From Pseudomonadota bacterium (GTDB lineage Bacteria; Myxococcota_A; Polyangia; Polyangiales; Polyangiaceae), in contig JAEYVE010000196.1 of NCBI GenBank assembly GCA_023432025.1, forward strand, positions 1 to 36,532: a stretch of DNA of 36,532 nucleotides, written 5' to 3'. The notes below the pieces were generated by a model. It was not told where the DNA came from. It saw only the letters and a program-made list of their open reading frames with translations, and searched no databases. The position numbers and the translations under genes are program-made. How positions within the stretch are numbered: the stretch's first letter is position 1; the number at the start of each line of letters is the position of its first letter. Shown one piece after another: positions 7,304 through 15,146 of this stretch.

Positions 7304-7840
7304 TCAAGCGCGGAGCACGTCGAACGACAACCAAGTGACGCCGCTCTCGAAGGCGCGGCGCGTTCGCAAAGCGACCCTGGTGGGCGACGCGACACCGTCG
7401 AAAACGCGCAGGCCGCCGGGGGCGAGCACCGGGTTCACCTTGAGCACGATTTCGTCGATTTCGTCGACCAACGTCGAGGCGAGCTTGCCGCCACCACACA
7501 GCCAAATGTCCCGGCCCTCTTTCCCCTTCAGCTCACGCACGAGGCTGACCGGGTCGCTGCTCGTAACCCGGAGCCCGCCCTCACGACGCTCCGGCAGAGT
7601 GCGGGAAAAAACGATCGTTTCGAGCGGCGCATACGGGTCCGTCACGCCGACCGCCAGCGCAGGCTCGTAGGTAGCACGCCCCAAAATCACGGTATCGAAG
7701 CGCGCCTGGCGCGTCGGCACGCCGAGCAATAGTCGAGCGCCCCGAAGTCTACGTGACGCGCCCTCGCGGGCGTCACCGGTGAGAGCCCTTGCTTCCGTAC
7801 AAAAACCGAACGTAACCGAGCTCGGCTGCGTTTTTGGCAA
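7304..7840 (-). pseudogene. DHFR-family (RibD C-terminal-like) protein, N-terminus replaced or lost
   Basis: From residue 48 (FDTVILGRATYE) to the end (WLSFDVLR) this reads as a normal dihydrofolate-reductase-family protein, with PYAPLETIVFSRTL, RDIWLCGGGKLASTLVDE and EIVLKVNPVL in the right order and spacing. The first ~47 residues do not match: the family's opening strand and SLDGFIA-type substrate loop are missing, and the codons used instead overlap the end of the DinB gene by 68 bp. A short segment like the missing linker (HVDFGAL) appears in a neighbouring frame, which hints at a frameshift plus truncation. The product would lack part of the active site, so I treat it as a broken gene, though expression from an internal start cannot be excluded. 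Confidence 0.6.
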
Positions 7841-8303
7841 GCTCGATGTTCAGCCAGCTGACGACGTCCACGAAGGGTTTGTCTTGAAAGGGCCACCGCG
7901 TGCGCCGCGTGCTTCGTAGCTCGTCGTCGTCCAGGAGCTCGAGCTGCTTTCGCCACTCCGCCGCGAGCTCCACGATGCGAGCCTTCACCGCTGCGGCGCT
8001 ACCCGGCCAAAACACGTTTGCGCGCGTGAGCTGGGCGGCCCCGAACGAGTGATCGAGAACCGACGACCACCAAAACACCATGTGCCAGGTGATCCAGGCG
8101 ATGCTCGAGGGCCCGAGGTCGTAACCCTCGTGCTCCGGCCAATCGGCTCTCCACTCGCCGTCCTGCTGTTGGACGTGCAGCCCCCGGCTTGCCGGACGCC
8201 AGAGGCACTCGTCCTCGCCGAGACCATTCAGGTGGTACTCCGTGAGGGCCCAAGCGACGTCGAACTGGCGCAAGAGCGCGTCCCGGATGTCGTAGCTCAT
8301 CAT
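7773..8303 (-). CDS. DinB-family protein
   Basis: Four-helix-bundle DinB/YfiT-like protein of 176 residues. It opens with a long helix (DIRDALLRQFDVAWALTEYHL) and has the family's conserved helix SSIAWITWHMVFWWSSVL, whose His is a probable metal ligand, and a final helix WLNIELAKNAAELGYVRFLY. DinB proteins are putative metal-dependent hydrolases or thiol transferases; the function of this member is unknown. Two adjacent ATG codons (8303 and 8300) are possible starts. Its 3' end overlaps the truncated DHFR-like frame, and a broken VOC gene lies divergently upstream. Confidence 0.78.
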   Translation of the reverse strand: MMSYDIRDALLRQFDVAWALTEYHLNGLGEDECLWRPASRGLHVQQQDGEWRADWPEHEGYDLGPSSIAWITWHMVFWWSSVLDHSFGAAQLTRANVFWPGSAAAVKARIVELAAEWRKQLELLDDDELRSTRRTRWPFQDKPFVDVVSWLNIELAKNAAELGYVRFLYGSKGSHR

Positions 8304-8341
8304 GCGGCTCGTTTTCTGCGTCCTGGTCGTGTTTCCGCATC

Positions 8342-8671
8342 ATGGCAGCAGAGGCCACCGTTCTTCCAGCACCTTACGTACACAGTGGTTTGATAGATCA
8401 CGCCTTCTGGCGCAAACTGTCGCGTCGCTGCGGACGCTCACCCGAGAAAATCCATGCTCAACGCCCGAATCAAGCGCCGAGCGGCGCGTCACCCCAGGTC
8501 GTCTTCGGCCTGGCCCAAGGTGGAATCGACGCCATCGTCGCCTCGCTCGCCCAAGCCGGCGTCGAGGTCGTGACGCCCGTCACGGAAGCCCCCGGCGGCT
8601 GGTCCGCGGAATTCAAAGACCCGGACGGCCACATTCTCTCCCTGTACCAGGACGACGCGCTTCCACGCTGA
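8342..8671 (+). pseudogene. VOC-family (glyoxalase fold) remnant, C-terminal half only
   Basis: The last ~57 residues match the second half of a vicinal-oxygen-chelate protein: a VVFGLA strand, the helix IDAIVASLAQAGVEVV, then GGWSAEFKDPDGHILSLYQ, where the acidic and Gly/His pattern is typical of VOC domains. The preceding ~50 residues have no VOC character and the first beta-alpha-beta module is missing. A VOC domain needs both modules, so the fragment is unlikely to be functional. The rest of the interval between DinB (start 8303) and the ATPase (start 8825) holds no other gene that I can see. Confidence 0.6.
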
Positions 8672-8824
8672 CGTCGAGAGGTTACAATGAGGCAAGGCTC
8701 GCGTCTTCGCGCGCGCCTCCAGGGGGATCGGTGTGGCACGCCACTGTCATGAGCTCGACTCGAGACATCGCCGACGTGGAGCGCTCGACGAGCAAGAGGC
8801 TTTAGGACGTTCGCGGGTGTTCGT

Positions 8825-11152
8825 GTGGTGACCAAGGCCACCTCGTCACCGTGGCAGCAAGCGCTGCTCGGGCTGGCGGTCTTCGGGTTGGCGGCGGGCG
8901 GAGCTCTTTTCGCGTCGCAGGGCCGCGAGGTCGCTCGCTGGGTTTGGGCCGCCACCACGGTGCTCGTCCTGATCCCCACGGTCGTTTCCGTCTTCCAGAG
9001 GGCCTTGCGACGAGAAACGGGCGTCGACGTCATCGCCGTTTTGGCCATCGTGGGTGCTCTGGTCCTCGGCGAATACCTCGCTGGCGCCATCATTTCGGTG
9101 ATGCTCACGGGCGGCGCTGCGCTCGAGCGCTTCGCGGTCGCACGCGCGCGCAGCGAGCTCTCGGCGCTCGTCGAGCGCGCCCCCCGCGTCGCTCACCGCC
9201 GCGAGGGCGCCGCGCTCGTCGACGTGGACGTCGCCGATGTCGCGCTGGGTGACGTCCTCGTCGTCAAACCCGGCGAGGTCGTTCCCGCCAATGGCATCGT
9301 CGCCTCGCCCGCCGCGGTGCTCGACGAATCGGCGCTCACAGGCGAATCCAAACCCGTGCGGCGGGGCGCGGGAGCCCCCATCCCCAGCGGCGGAACGAAC
9401 GCTGGCGGCCCCTTCGAGTTGCGCGTGACCGCCTCCGCGGGCGAGAGCACCTACGCGGGCATCATTCGCCTCGTAGAGGCGGCAGAAAAGTCCAAAGCTC
9501 CGTTCCTTCGCCTCGCGGACCGCTACGCGCTCGGGTTCGTCGGGGTCACCCTCGCGCTGTCCGCCGTTGCCTGGTTCGCGGGTGGCGGTCCGGTCCGCGC
9601 CCTCGCGGTGCTCGTCGTCGCAACTCCGTGCCCGCTCCTTCTCGCCGCACCAGCCGCGATCATCGCCGGGGTATCACGCGCGGCAAAACACGGGATCATC
9701 GTGAAAGGCGGCGGTCCCCTCGAGACGCTCGCGCGCGTCACCGTGCTCTTGCTCGACAAGACGGGGACGGTCACTTCGGGGCGTCCCCGGGTCGTTTCCG
9801 TCGATACCTTCGGACGGATGTCGGCGGAGGAGGTCGTGCGGCACGCGGCCTCCATCGAACAAGTCTCCGTTCATCCGTTCGCCCCCGCGATCCTTGCGGA
9901 GGCGCGGAGCCGCAACGTCACTCTGAGCTTTCCGGTTCACGTCCAGGAGCAGATGGGCTCGGGCATCGAGGGCGACGTGGACGGCCGGCGTGTCGCGGTG
10001 GGTCAGCTCTCGTTCACGTCTCCGGGCCTGCAGCGCACTCCAGAGCTGCGCTCGATCGAGCTGCGCACGGCGGTGGAAGGCTCCTCGAGCGTCTTCGTTT
10101 CTGTCGAGGGCTCGCTCGCTGGCGCGCTCTTGCTGGAGGACCCGATTCGACCGGAAGCGCCCCGCGCTCTGCGCTCGCTCCGAGCCGCGGGCGTGCGGCG
10201 CATTCACATGGTGACCGGCGACCACCCGGACGTCGCCGAGCTCGTAGGCGACGCGCTGGGCGTCGATCGCGTGTTCGCCGAGCGCACACCGGAAGAGAAA
10301 GTCGAGGTCGTCCAAGCCGTCAAGAACGAGGGCGTTACGGCGATGGTCGGCGATGGTGTCAACGACGCTCCGGCGTTGGCCCTGGCCGACGTCGGCGTTG
10401 CCATGGGAGCGCGCGGAGCGACGGCAGCCTCCGAAGCAGCGGATGTCGTGCTCACGAGGGATCGGCTCGAAGGGCTTCTCCTGGCGACGCGCATCGCGCG
10501 ACGGACGCGGCGCATCGCGATGCAGAGCGTATTCGTCGGGATGGGCCTCTCGCTCGTCGCGATGCTCTTCGCCGCAGCGGGGCGGATCACCCCAGTCGCC
10601 GGCGCCGTTCTCCAGGAGGGCATCGACGTCCTCGTCATTCTGAATGCGCTGCGCGCGCTCGGCGGTGGCGGGCTGGTTCCGCCCCCGCGTGCTCCGGCCC
10701 AGGAGCTCGCGCACCATCTCGCCTCGGCCCATCGCTCACTGCGTCCGCACATCGGCGAGCTCGCGGCGCTGGCGGCTCGCCTCGATTCGCTGGCGCCGGC
10801 CGAAGCACGCGCCGAGCTCGAGCGCCTCCGTGATCTGCTCGAAGGGGAGCTCCTTCCGCATGAGCGCGAGGAGCAACGCACGGCCTACCCGATGCTCGGC
10901 AGAATGCTCAAAGACGAAGACCCGACCGGACCGCTGATTCAAACGCACCATGAGATCCACCGGCTCACACGCCTCTTCGGGCGGCTGGTAGCGCAGCTTC
11001 CACCCGAAGGCCCCCACCCGGAAGATCTGCGGGATCTCCGCCGAGCCCTGTATGGCCTTCACGCAATCCTGACTCTCCACTTCGCGCAGGAGGAGGAGCT
11101 TTACAGTCTCTTCGAGGTCACGCCCCTCACGGCAGCATCACGTCACCGATAG
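8825..11152 (+). CDS. P1B-5 metal-efflux ATPase with C-terminal hemerythrin domain
   Basis: Inner-membrane heavy-metal P-type ATPase of 775 residues. Motifs in order: TGES (172-175), the transmembrane metal site TPCP (267-270), phosphorylation site DKTGT (311-315), SVHP (348-351) and hinge GDGVNDAP (509-516). There is no N-terminal metal-binding domain. TPC in place of CPC or SPC is the mark of the P1B-5 group, and some of these carry a hemerythrin-like domain as here: residues about 625-765 form a four-helix bundle with HLASAHRSLRPH, LPHEREE, THHEIHRL and LHFAQEEE, suited to a diiron site. Characterised relatives (Nia of Sinorhizobium, an Acidothermus protein) are linked to iron/nickel efflux and O2 or redox sensing. 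The start is GTG 8825 or the adjacent GTG 8828. It overlaps the convergent VOC gene by 26 bp. Confidence 0.88.
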   Translation: MVTKATSSPWQQALLGLAVFGLAAGGALFASQGREVARWVWAATTVLVLIPTVVSVFQRALRRETGVDVIAVLAIVGALVLGEYLAGAIISVMLTGGAALERFAVARARSELSALVERAPRVAHRREGAALVDVDVADVALGDVLVVKPGEVVPANGIVASPAAVLDESALTGESKPVRRGAGAPIPSGGTNAGGPFELRVTASAGESTYAGIIRLVEAAEKSKAPFLRLADRYALGFVGVTLALSAVAWFAGGGPVRALAVLVVATPCPLLLAAPAAIIAGVSRAAKHGIIVKGGGPLETLARVTVLLLDKTGTVTSGRPRVVSVDTFGRMSAEEVVRHAASIEQVSVHPFAPAILAEARSRNVTLSFPVHVQEQMGSGIEGDVDGRRVAVGQLSFTSPGLQRTPELRSIELRTAVEGSSSVFVSVEGSLAGALLLEDPIRPEAPRALRSLRAAGVRRIHMVTGDHPDVAELVGDALGVDRVFAERTPEEKVEVVQAVKNEGVTAMVGDGVNDAPALALADVGVAMGARGATAASEAADVVLTRDRLEGLLLATRIARRTRRIAMQSVFVGMGLSLVAMLFAAAGRITPVAGAVLQEGIDVLVILNALRALGGGGLVPPPRAPAQELAHHLASAHRSLRPHIGELAALAARLDSLAPAEARAELERLRDLLEGELLPHEREEQRTAYPMLGRMLKDEDPTGPLIQTHHEIHRLTRLFGRLVAQLPPEGPHPEDLRDLRRALYGLHAILTLHFAQEEELYSLFEVTPLTAASRHR

Positions 11153-11534
11153 GGAACGGATTGAAGGCGACCTCCCAGCGGAAGCCGTCCAGGTCCACGA
11201 AGTAGCCGCTGTAGCCACCCCACTCGCGCTGCACTGCGGCGTGTACGGTTGCCCCTGCGCCGCGCGCCGTTTCGAGCACTGCGTCGACCTCTGCGGGCAA
11301 AGAAACGTTGTGCGCGAGCGTGAACGGCAGCGTGCCTCCGCGAGTCACCGCCCCGATTTCCGTGCTCGCGCCGGCCTCGGACCACAGGGACAACACCAAC
11401 TTGGGCCCGACGTGAATCATGACCACGTCGGCCCCGGCAAGCGCGACGGGCCAGCCGAGACCATCCACGTAGAATCGGCGTGCTCGCTCCAGATCTCCCA
11501 CCACCAGCGTCACGAAGTTCAGTCTGGGTTCCAT
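11127..11534 (-). CDS. VOC-family (glyoxalase/dioxygenase fold) protein
   Basis: Intact VOC protein of about 135 residues with both modules: LNFVTLVVGDLERARRFYVDGLGW at the start and GGYSGYFVDLDGFRWEVAFNP at the end. It resembles the small stand-alone glyoxalase/bleomycin-resistance-like proteins; substrate unknown. I use the ATG at 11534 because a purine-rich Shine-Dalgarno (AGAAGGGCGGGG) sits directly before it and the family begins here; a further upstream in-frame start would add 17 basic residues. The 3' end overlaps the convergent P1B ATPase gene by 26 bp, so antisense interference between the two transcripts is possible. Confidence 0.82.
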   Translation of the reverse strand: MEPRLNFVTLVVGDLERARRFYVDGLGWPVALAGADVVMIHVGPKLVLSLWSEAGASTEIGAVTRGGTLPFTLAHNVSLPAEVDAVLETARGAGATVHAAVQREWGGYSGYFVDLDGFRWEVAFNPFPIGDVMLP

Positions 11535-11614
11535 CCCCGCCCTTCTACCAAGACTCGTCTCCCGCCGCCGTTGGGCAGCACGCACCCGCCGTCAGCGCTG
11601 CTCCTCTGCGCGGT

Positions 11615-12553
11615 TCACGAGGTCACCTTTCCGACCGCCACGCCGCGTCGCTCACGAGCCCACGCCTCGAAGCTCCGAGGCGACAAGCCATAGGAACGTG
11701 CGATCTCGGGCCGTGCCAGCACCGGGGCGACGTTCATGTACGTCATCCCCTGAGCCACGCCCGGATGCAGACCCGCCCGAATCGCCTCCTCGACGGAGCA
11801 GGAGCTCACGACGTACTCCTTGCCATCCAGCCGCGAGAGGATCTCGGCGATCTGCGGAAGAGTGAGCAAGTCTCCAGCTAGCTGCAGCGTCACGCCGTGA
11901 AACTTGGCAGGGTCGAGGAGCGCGGCCGCAGCCGCCTGGCCAATGTCCTCCGGCGCAATCAAAGGCAGGAGTCGATCGGTCCCAATCACCGTAACCATCC
12001 GCTGGCCCTCGGCGAAACCGGCCGGATCCAACATGGGGTGGTCCATGAAGGTGCTGGGAAGGATCAACGTCCAGTGCTCGAAGCCGGCACGCTGCACGAG
12101 CTCGCAGGTAGCGAGCTTATTTTCCCAATATTCTTCCTGCGCCCGAAAGTACCCCTCGGCCCACCCTTCGACGTTGCGGTGGTCACCGACGCCCGACGTC
12201 GCGGTGTGCACGAACGTTTCGACGCCTGCTTCGCGCGCAGCGCGCACGAGGTTTCTCCCCTGTTGACGCTCCTTGCTGAAGTCGACGGAGCTCGCCGAAA
12301 CGATCGGCGCCTGCATCGAGAACACGCCCCGCACCCCCGAGCATGCGGCGCGTAGTGACCCCGTGTCGTCCAAGTCTCCGACGACCACCTCGGCGCCAGC
12401 AGCGGCCAGCGCTTTGGCGTTCGGTGCTTCGCGGCTCCGCACCATGACGCGTACGCGCGTCGCGCCGCTTGCCAAGAGCGCTCGGGCGGTGGCGCCCCCC
12501 TGACGCCCCGTCGCAGCGGTGACGAGAACGGTATCTCGAGGGTCGGTCTTCAT
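11615..12553 (-). CDS. NmrA-like NAD(P)-binding protein
   Basis: Atypical short-chain dehydrogenase of 312 residues in the NmrA/HSCARG group. The Rossmann motif is LVTAATGRQGGATARALL near the N-terminus; VVVGDLDDTGSL is the adenine-side loop; ETFVHTATSGVGDH follows; FRAQEEYWENKLATCELVQRAGFEHW corresponds to the substrate-side helix and has a Lys where classical SDRs keep the YxxxK Lys. Members act as redox sensors or quinone/flavin reductases; the role here is unknown. ATG 12553 has a strong Shine-Dalgarno (AGGAGC, 6-nt spacing). It is divergent from an AraC-type regulator 93 bp away, which is therefore the likely regulator. Confidence 0.85.
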   Translation of the reverse strand: MKTDPRDTVLVTAATGRQGGATARALLASGATRVRVMVRSREAPNAKALAAAGAEVVVGDLDDTGSLRAACSGVRGVFSMQAPIVSASSVDFSKERQQGRNLVRAAREAGVETFVHTATSGVGDHRNVEGWAEGYFRAQEEYWENKLATCELVQRAGFEHWTLILPSTFMDHPMLDPAGFAEGQRMVTVIGTDRLLPLIAPEDIGQAAAAALLDPAKFHGVTLQLAGDLLTLPQIAEILSRLDGKEYVVSSCSVEEAIRAGLHPGVAQGMTYMNVAPVLARPEIARSYGLSPRSFEAWARERRGVAVGKVTS

Positions 12554-12646
12554 GACGAGCTCCTGTTCAGTGTGAACGACTCAGTAGGTCGCCCAACCTG
12601 GACGTTCAATGAACCAGAGTCTTGATTCCCTGACTAATCGTCCAAC
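12554..12646. promoter_or_regulatory. Divergent intergenic region between NmrA-like and AraC genes
   Basis: This 93-bp interval must hold both promoters. A 6-bp inverted repeat, TGGACG at 12599-12604 and CGTCCA at 12639-12644, flanks the AraC start-proximal part with a 34-bp spacer. It may be a regulator site or chance. No clear -35/-10 boxes were recognised. Confidence 0.35.
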
Positions 12647-13678
12647 ATGATCGCCCCCATGAGCCCGTTCGACGAGGTCATCGGCGGCATGCACGGGCGG
12701 AGCTCACTCTACGCGCAACTCCAGCTCCGCGCGCCTTGGGGCATTCGCTTCTCCACGACCACCGAGGCCTGGCTCGTCGTCGTGACGCGCGGACAGGGTT
12801 GGCTTCGCTGGCGCGGGAGCAAGACACCTCTCCTGGTGAAGAGCGGCGGGTGCCTCATCATCAAGCCCGGTGTTGTGTTCGACCTGAAGGACACACCCGA
12901 GGCCCCGACGATCTCGTGCACGTCCCTGCCGCACGACGGATGTGTCGTCGAGTACGGAGGACAAGGTACCCCCACCGAGCTCCTCGCCAGCCGCTTCTCG
13001 TTCGACCCCATCGCCGCCGAACCTCTCATCACGCCGCTGCCACCGCTCGTTCACGTCCCGCTGGGGAGGGCACACGCCGAGCTCCTGCAAGCTACGCTCG
13101 CCTTGATTGGAAAGGAGACCGCCCAAGACGACCTAGGCGCAGGTTACGTCATCGATCGCCTGACGGACGCGCTCTTCGTCCAAGCGATGCGTGCGCTTTT
13201 CGCGACTGGATGCGCCTTTGCGCCAGGATGGGTCACGGCGCTCAGCGATCGGCGCGTAACCAAGGCCATCCGCGCCGTACACGCAGATCTCGCCCGCCCC
13301 TGGACGGTCGCGGAAATGGCGAGCGAGGTCGGGAGCTCGCGGTCCAGCTTTGCAGCTGCTTTCACGTCGAGCGTGGGAGAGTCTCCGCTCGACTATGTCA
13401 CCAACTGGCGCGTGTACCGGGCCAAGGTCCTCTTGGCGTCCAGCGACGAGACCCTGACGGAGATTGCCCGCCTCGTCGGCTACGACTCGGACACCGCGCT
13501 CAGCAGAGCGTTCAAGCGGAAGGTCGGCGTACCTCCGGGCACGTTCCGCAAAACCTTCGCCGCCCGGCGCCACCTCGGCGACGCCTCGTCGACGCTCTCC
13601 GCGGCTTCCGAAAGCCAGCACGCGCCGAAGCCACGGTCCGTCGAGGGCCGCCCGACTTCGGAGAAGAATGAAGCATGA
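12647..13678 (+). CDS. AraC-family regulator with cupin-type sensor
   Basis: Transcription factor of 343 residues. The N-terminal ~190 residues are a cupin_6-type sensor (WGIRFSTTTEAWLVVVTRGQGWLRW, then a FDLKD-type strand), as in AraC proteins of the CFA-cluster/RipA type. The C-terminal HTH_18 domain spans about 200-300 and has two helix-turn-helix units: WTVAEMASEVGSSRSSFAAAF and LTEIARLVGYDSDTALSRAF with VGVPPGTFRK. A 35-residue polar tail follows. The start is ATG 12647, with ATG 12659 as an alternative. Divergence from the NmrA-like gene suggests that it controls that gene and itself. The inducer is unknown. It overlaps the downstream DUF488 gene by 4 nt (ATGA), so that gene is coupled to it. 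Confidence 0.87.
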   Translation: MIAPMSPFDEVIGGMHGRSSLYAQLQLRAPWGIRFSTTTEAWLVVVTRGQGWLRWRGSKTPLLVKSGGCLIIKPGVVFDLKDTPEAPTISCTSLPHDGCVVEYGGQGTPTELLASRFSFDPIAAEPLITPLPPLVHVPLGRAHAELLQATLALIGKETAQDDLGAGYVIDRLTDALFVQAMRALFATGCAFAPGWVTALSDRRVTKAIRAVHADLARPWTVAEMASEVGSSRSSFAAAFTSSVGESPLDYVTNWRVYRAKVLLASSDETLTEIARLVGYDSDTALSRAFKRKVGVPPGTFRKTFAARRHLGDASSTLSAASESQHAPKPRSVEGRPTSEKNEA

Positions 13679-14109
13679 CGAGGCGCGTACTCTTCACCCT
13701 CGGCTACGAAGGCCGCACGCTGGACGAGTACCTTGCGCTCCTCACGGACGCCGGCGTCACGCTGCTCGCTGACGTTCGTAGAAATCCCCTCAGCCGAAAA
13801 GCGGGTTTCTCCAAGGGCGCACTCTCTCGAGGCTGCGCGGCGGTGGGTATCCGCTACGAGCACCTCCCGGAGCTCGGCATTGCCACCGATCAACGGCGAG
13901 GGCTCAAGACGCAGGCGGACTACGACGCGCTCTTCGAAGTGTACGAGCGGGATTGGCTACCGACTCAAGGCGCAGCGCTGGATCAGTTGCGCGGTTGGGC
14001 GCTCGCTGGGGAGCGCGTCGCCCTCACGTGCTTCGAACGAGAACCAGAGCGCTGTCATCGGCGCTGCGTTTCCGATGCGCTCCAGGGCTTCGAGGTCAGG
14101 CACCTCTGA
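13675..14109 (+). CDS. DUF488 family protein
   Basis: Protein of 144 residues with all DUF488 landmarks: the opening strand LFTLGYEGRTLDEYLALL, LLADVRRNPLSRKAGFSKGAL, the YEHLPELG segment and the C-terminal RVALTCFEREPERCHR, in which the Cys and the CHR triplet are the conserved putative catalytic part. Its biochemical function is unknown; the fold and conserved Cys/Arg suggest a nucleic-acid- or phosphate-related enzyme. ATG 13675 overlaps the AraC stop by 4 nt and a GGAG lies upstream within that gene, so translation is probably coupled to the regulator. Confidence 0.85.
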   Translation: MTRRVLFTLGYEGRTLDEYLALLTDAGVTLLADVRRNPLSRKAGFSKGALSRGCAAVGIRYEHLPELGIATDQRRGLKTQADYDALFEVYERDWLPTQGAALDQLRGWALAGERVALTCFEREPERCHRRCVSDALQGFEVRHL

Positions 14110-14205
14110 CGGGGATACGCCCCCGAAGTAGTGAAACCGCCGCTCATCTCCCCTGGACGACCGCAACGGAGCCTGCTTCCCTTTTCGCGAAAGAGGAGAT
14201 CGTTC

Positions 14206-14739
14206 GTGCCACGGATTCACCAAATCGCTTGCACGTGCGGGCAGCTGCAGCTCGAACTCGAGAGCACGCCCATCATCGCTGCGGAGTGTCACTGCAACAG
14301 CTGCCGCGCCGCCGGCGTCAAGCTGAGCGCACTTCCTTCGGGCAAGCCGTTTCAGGAGACGAACGGTGGAACACGCTTCGTGCTCTACCGCAAAGATCGC
14401 GTTCGATTCGTCGCAGGCGCAGAGCGCCTCAAAGAGTTTCGTCTGAGCCCCGAGGCACCGACTCGACGCGTCGTCGCCGGGTGCTGCAACACGCCGGTTT
14501 ATCTCGAGCTCGAAAACGGCCACTGGCTGAGCCTCTACGGCTGCCTGTGGCCTGAGGGCGCCTTGCCTGCCCCGCAGCTGCGAACGATGACGAGCGACCT
14601 CTCGGACCCGTCCCTGTTGGACGACTCCATCCCGCACGGCAAGCTGCCCACCCTCTCCTTCTTCGCCAAGCTTCTTGGCGCGTGGATCGCAATGGGGTTC
14701 AGGAGCCCCAAGATTTCCGTCGAAGGTGGCACAATCTGA
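14206..14739 (+). CDS. DUF6151/GFA-like zinc protein
   Basis: Protein of 177 residues related to the GFA family. Zinc-ligand cysteines are C9/C11 (CTCGQL), C28/C30/C33 (CHCNSC) and an adjacent pair C93/C94 in GCCNTP where GFA proteins have CxxC. The GGTRFVLYR, LKEFRLSPEAP and GCCNTP pattern matches what I remember of DUF6151, a GFA-like family of unknown function. The GTG at 14206 is chosen because AAGAGGAG lies 8 nt upstream and the family starts just before the first CxC; a GTG at 14131 in the same frame would add 25 basic residues without similarity. The reading frame downstream of its stop continues directly into a YdeI-like fragment. Confidence 0.75.
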   Translation: MPRIHQIACTCGQLQLELESTPIIAAECHCNSCRAAGVKLSALPSGKPFQETNGGTRFVLYRKDRVRFVAGAERLKEFRLSPEAPTRRVVAGCCNTPVYLELENGHWLSLYGCLWPEGALPAPQLRTMTSDLSDPSLLDDSIPHGKLPTLSFFAKLLGAWIAMGFRSPKISVEGGTI

Positions 14740-14748
14740 CGGCCCCGA

Positions 14749-14991
14749 GCTCGAAAGCCCGGCGACAAGGTGGAGGTCTCGATCGAGCTCGACTCCGCGC
14801 CGCGTGAAGTCGACGTACCCAAGGACTTCGCCGCCGCCTTGAAGAAGGCCGGGCCTCGCGCGTCGTTCGATGCGCTCTCGTACTCCCACCGAAAGGAGCA
14901 CGTCCGCGCGATCGAGGAGGCCAAAGCTCCCGAGACGCGCGCTCGACGCATCGAAAAGTCCGTGGCTAAGGTGCTCTCCAAGAGCAAGTAG
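14749..14991 (+). pseudogene. YdeI/OmpD-associated-domain remnant, 5'-truncated (possible short GTG-started CDS 14770-14991)
   Basis: A GTG-started frame (14770-14991, 73 residues) encodes the C-terminal YdeI/OmdA domain normally found after DUF1905: EVDVPKDFAAAL, ASFDALSYSHRKEHVRAIEEA, KAPETRARRIEKSV. The similarity does not begin at the GTG: in-frame codons from about 14749 read ARKPGDKVEV, the usual end of the preceding DUF1905 domain, and that frame runs back to the DUF6151 stop at 14737-14739 without a start. This indicates a gene that has lost its first ~100 codons. The small domain might still be made from the GTG, but I consider it a remnant. Intact family members are annotated as bacteriocin-protection proteins with weak experimental support. 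Confidence 0.6.
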
Positions 14992-15118
14992 TCGGACAAA
15001 CGGCGCAATAGCCTCAAGAGGCGCCGCACCAGCCTGAAGAGCTGAGTGCGTCTCAAAACGAGGACACGATCGATTGCGCTCGGGCTCGCCACCCAATGAG
15101 GCAAACGAGCATCCAGAA

Positions 15119-15146
15119 ACGCCGGCGCTCGAAGAAGCGCCGGCGT
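15119..15146 (-). terminator. Perfect hairpin, probable terminator of the cold-shock gene
   Basis: ACGCCGGCGCT and its exact complement AGCGCCGGCGT flank a 6-nt loop, giving an 11-bp GC-rich stem. Read on the minus strand, the stem is followed by TTTCT, as expected for a weak intrinsic terminator. It lies about 105 bp downstream of the csp stop, beyond a 16-bp tandem repeat. Confidence 0.55.

Noticed and set aside
8734..8749. Sigma-54-like promoter (TGGCACG) before the P1B ATPase
   Set aside because: The GG element is present but the required GC at the -12 position is missing.
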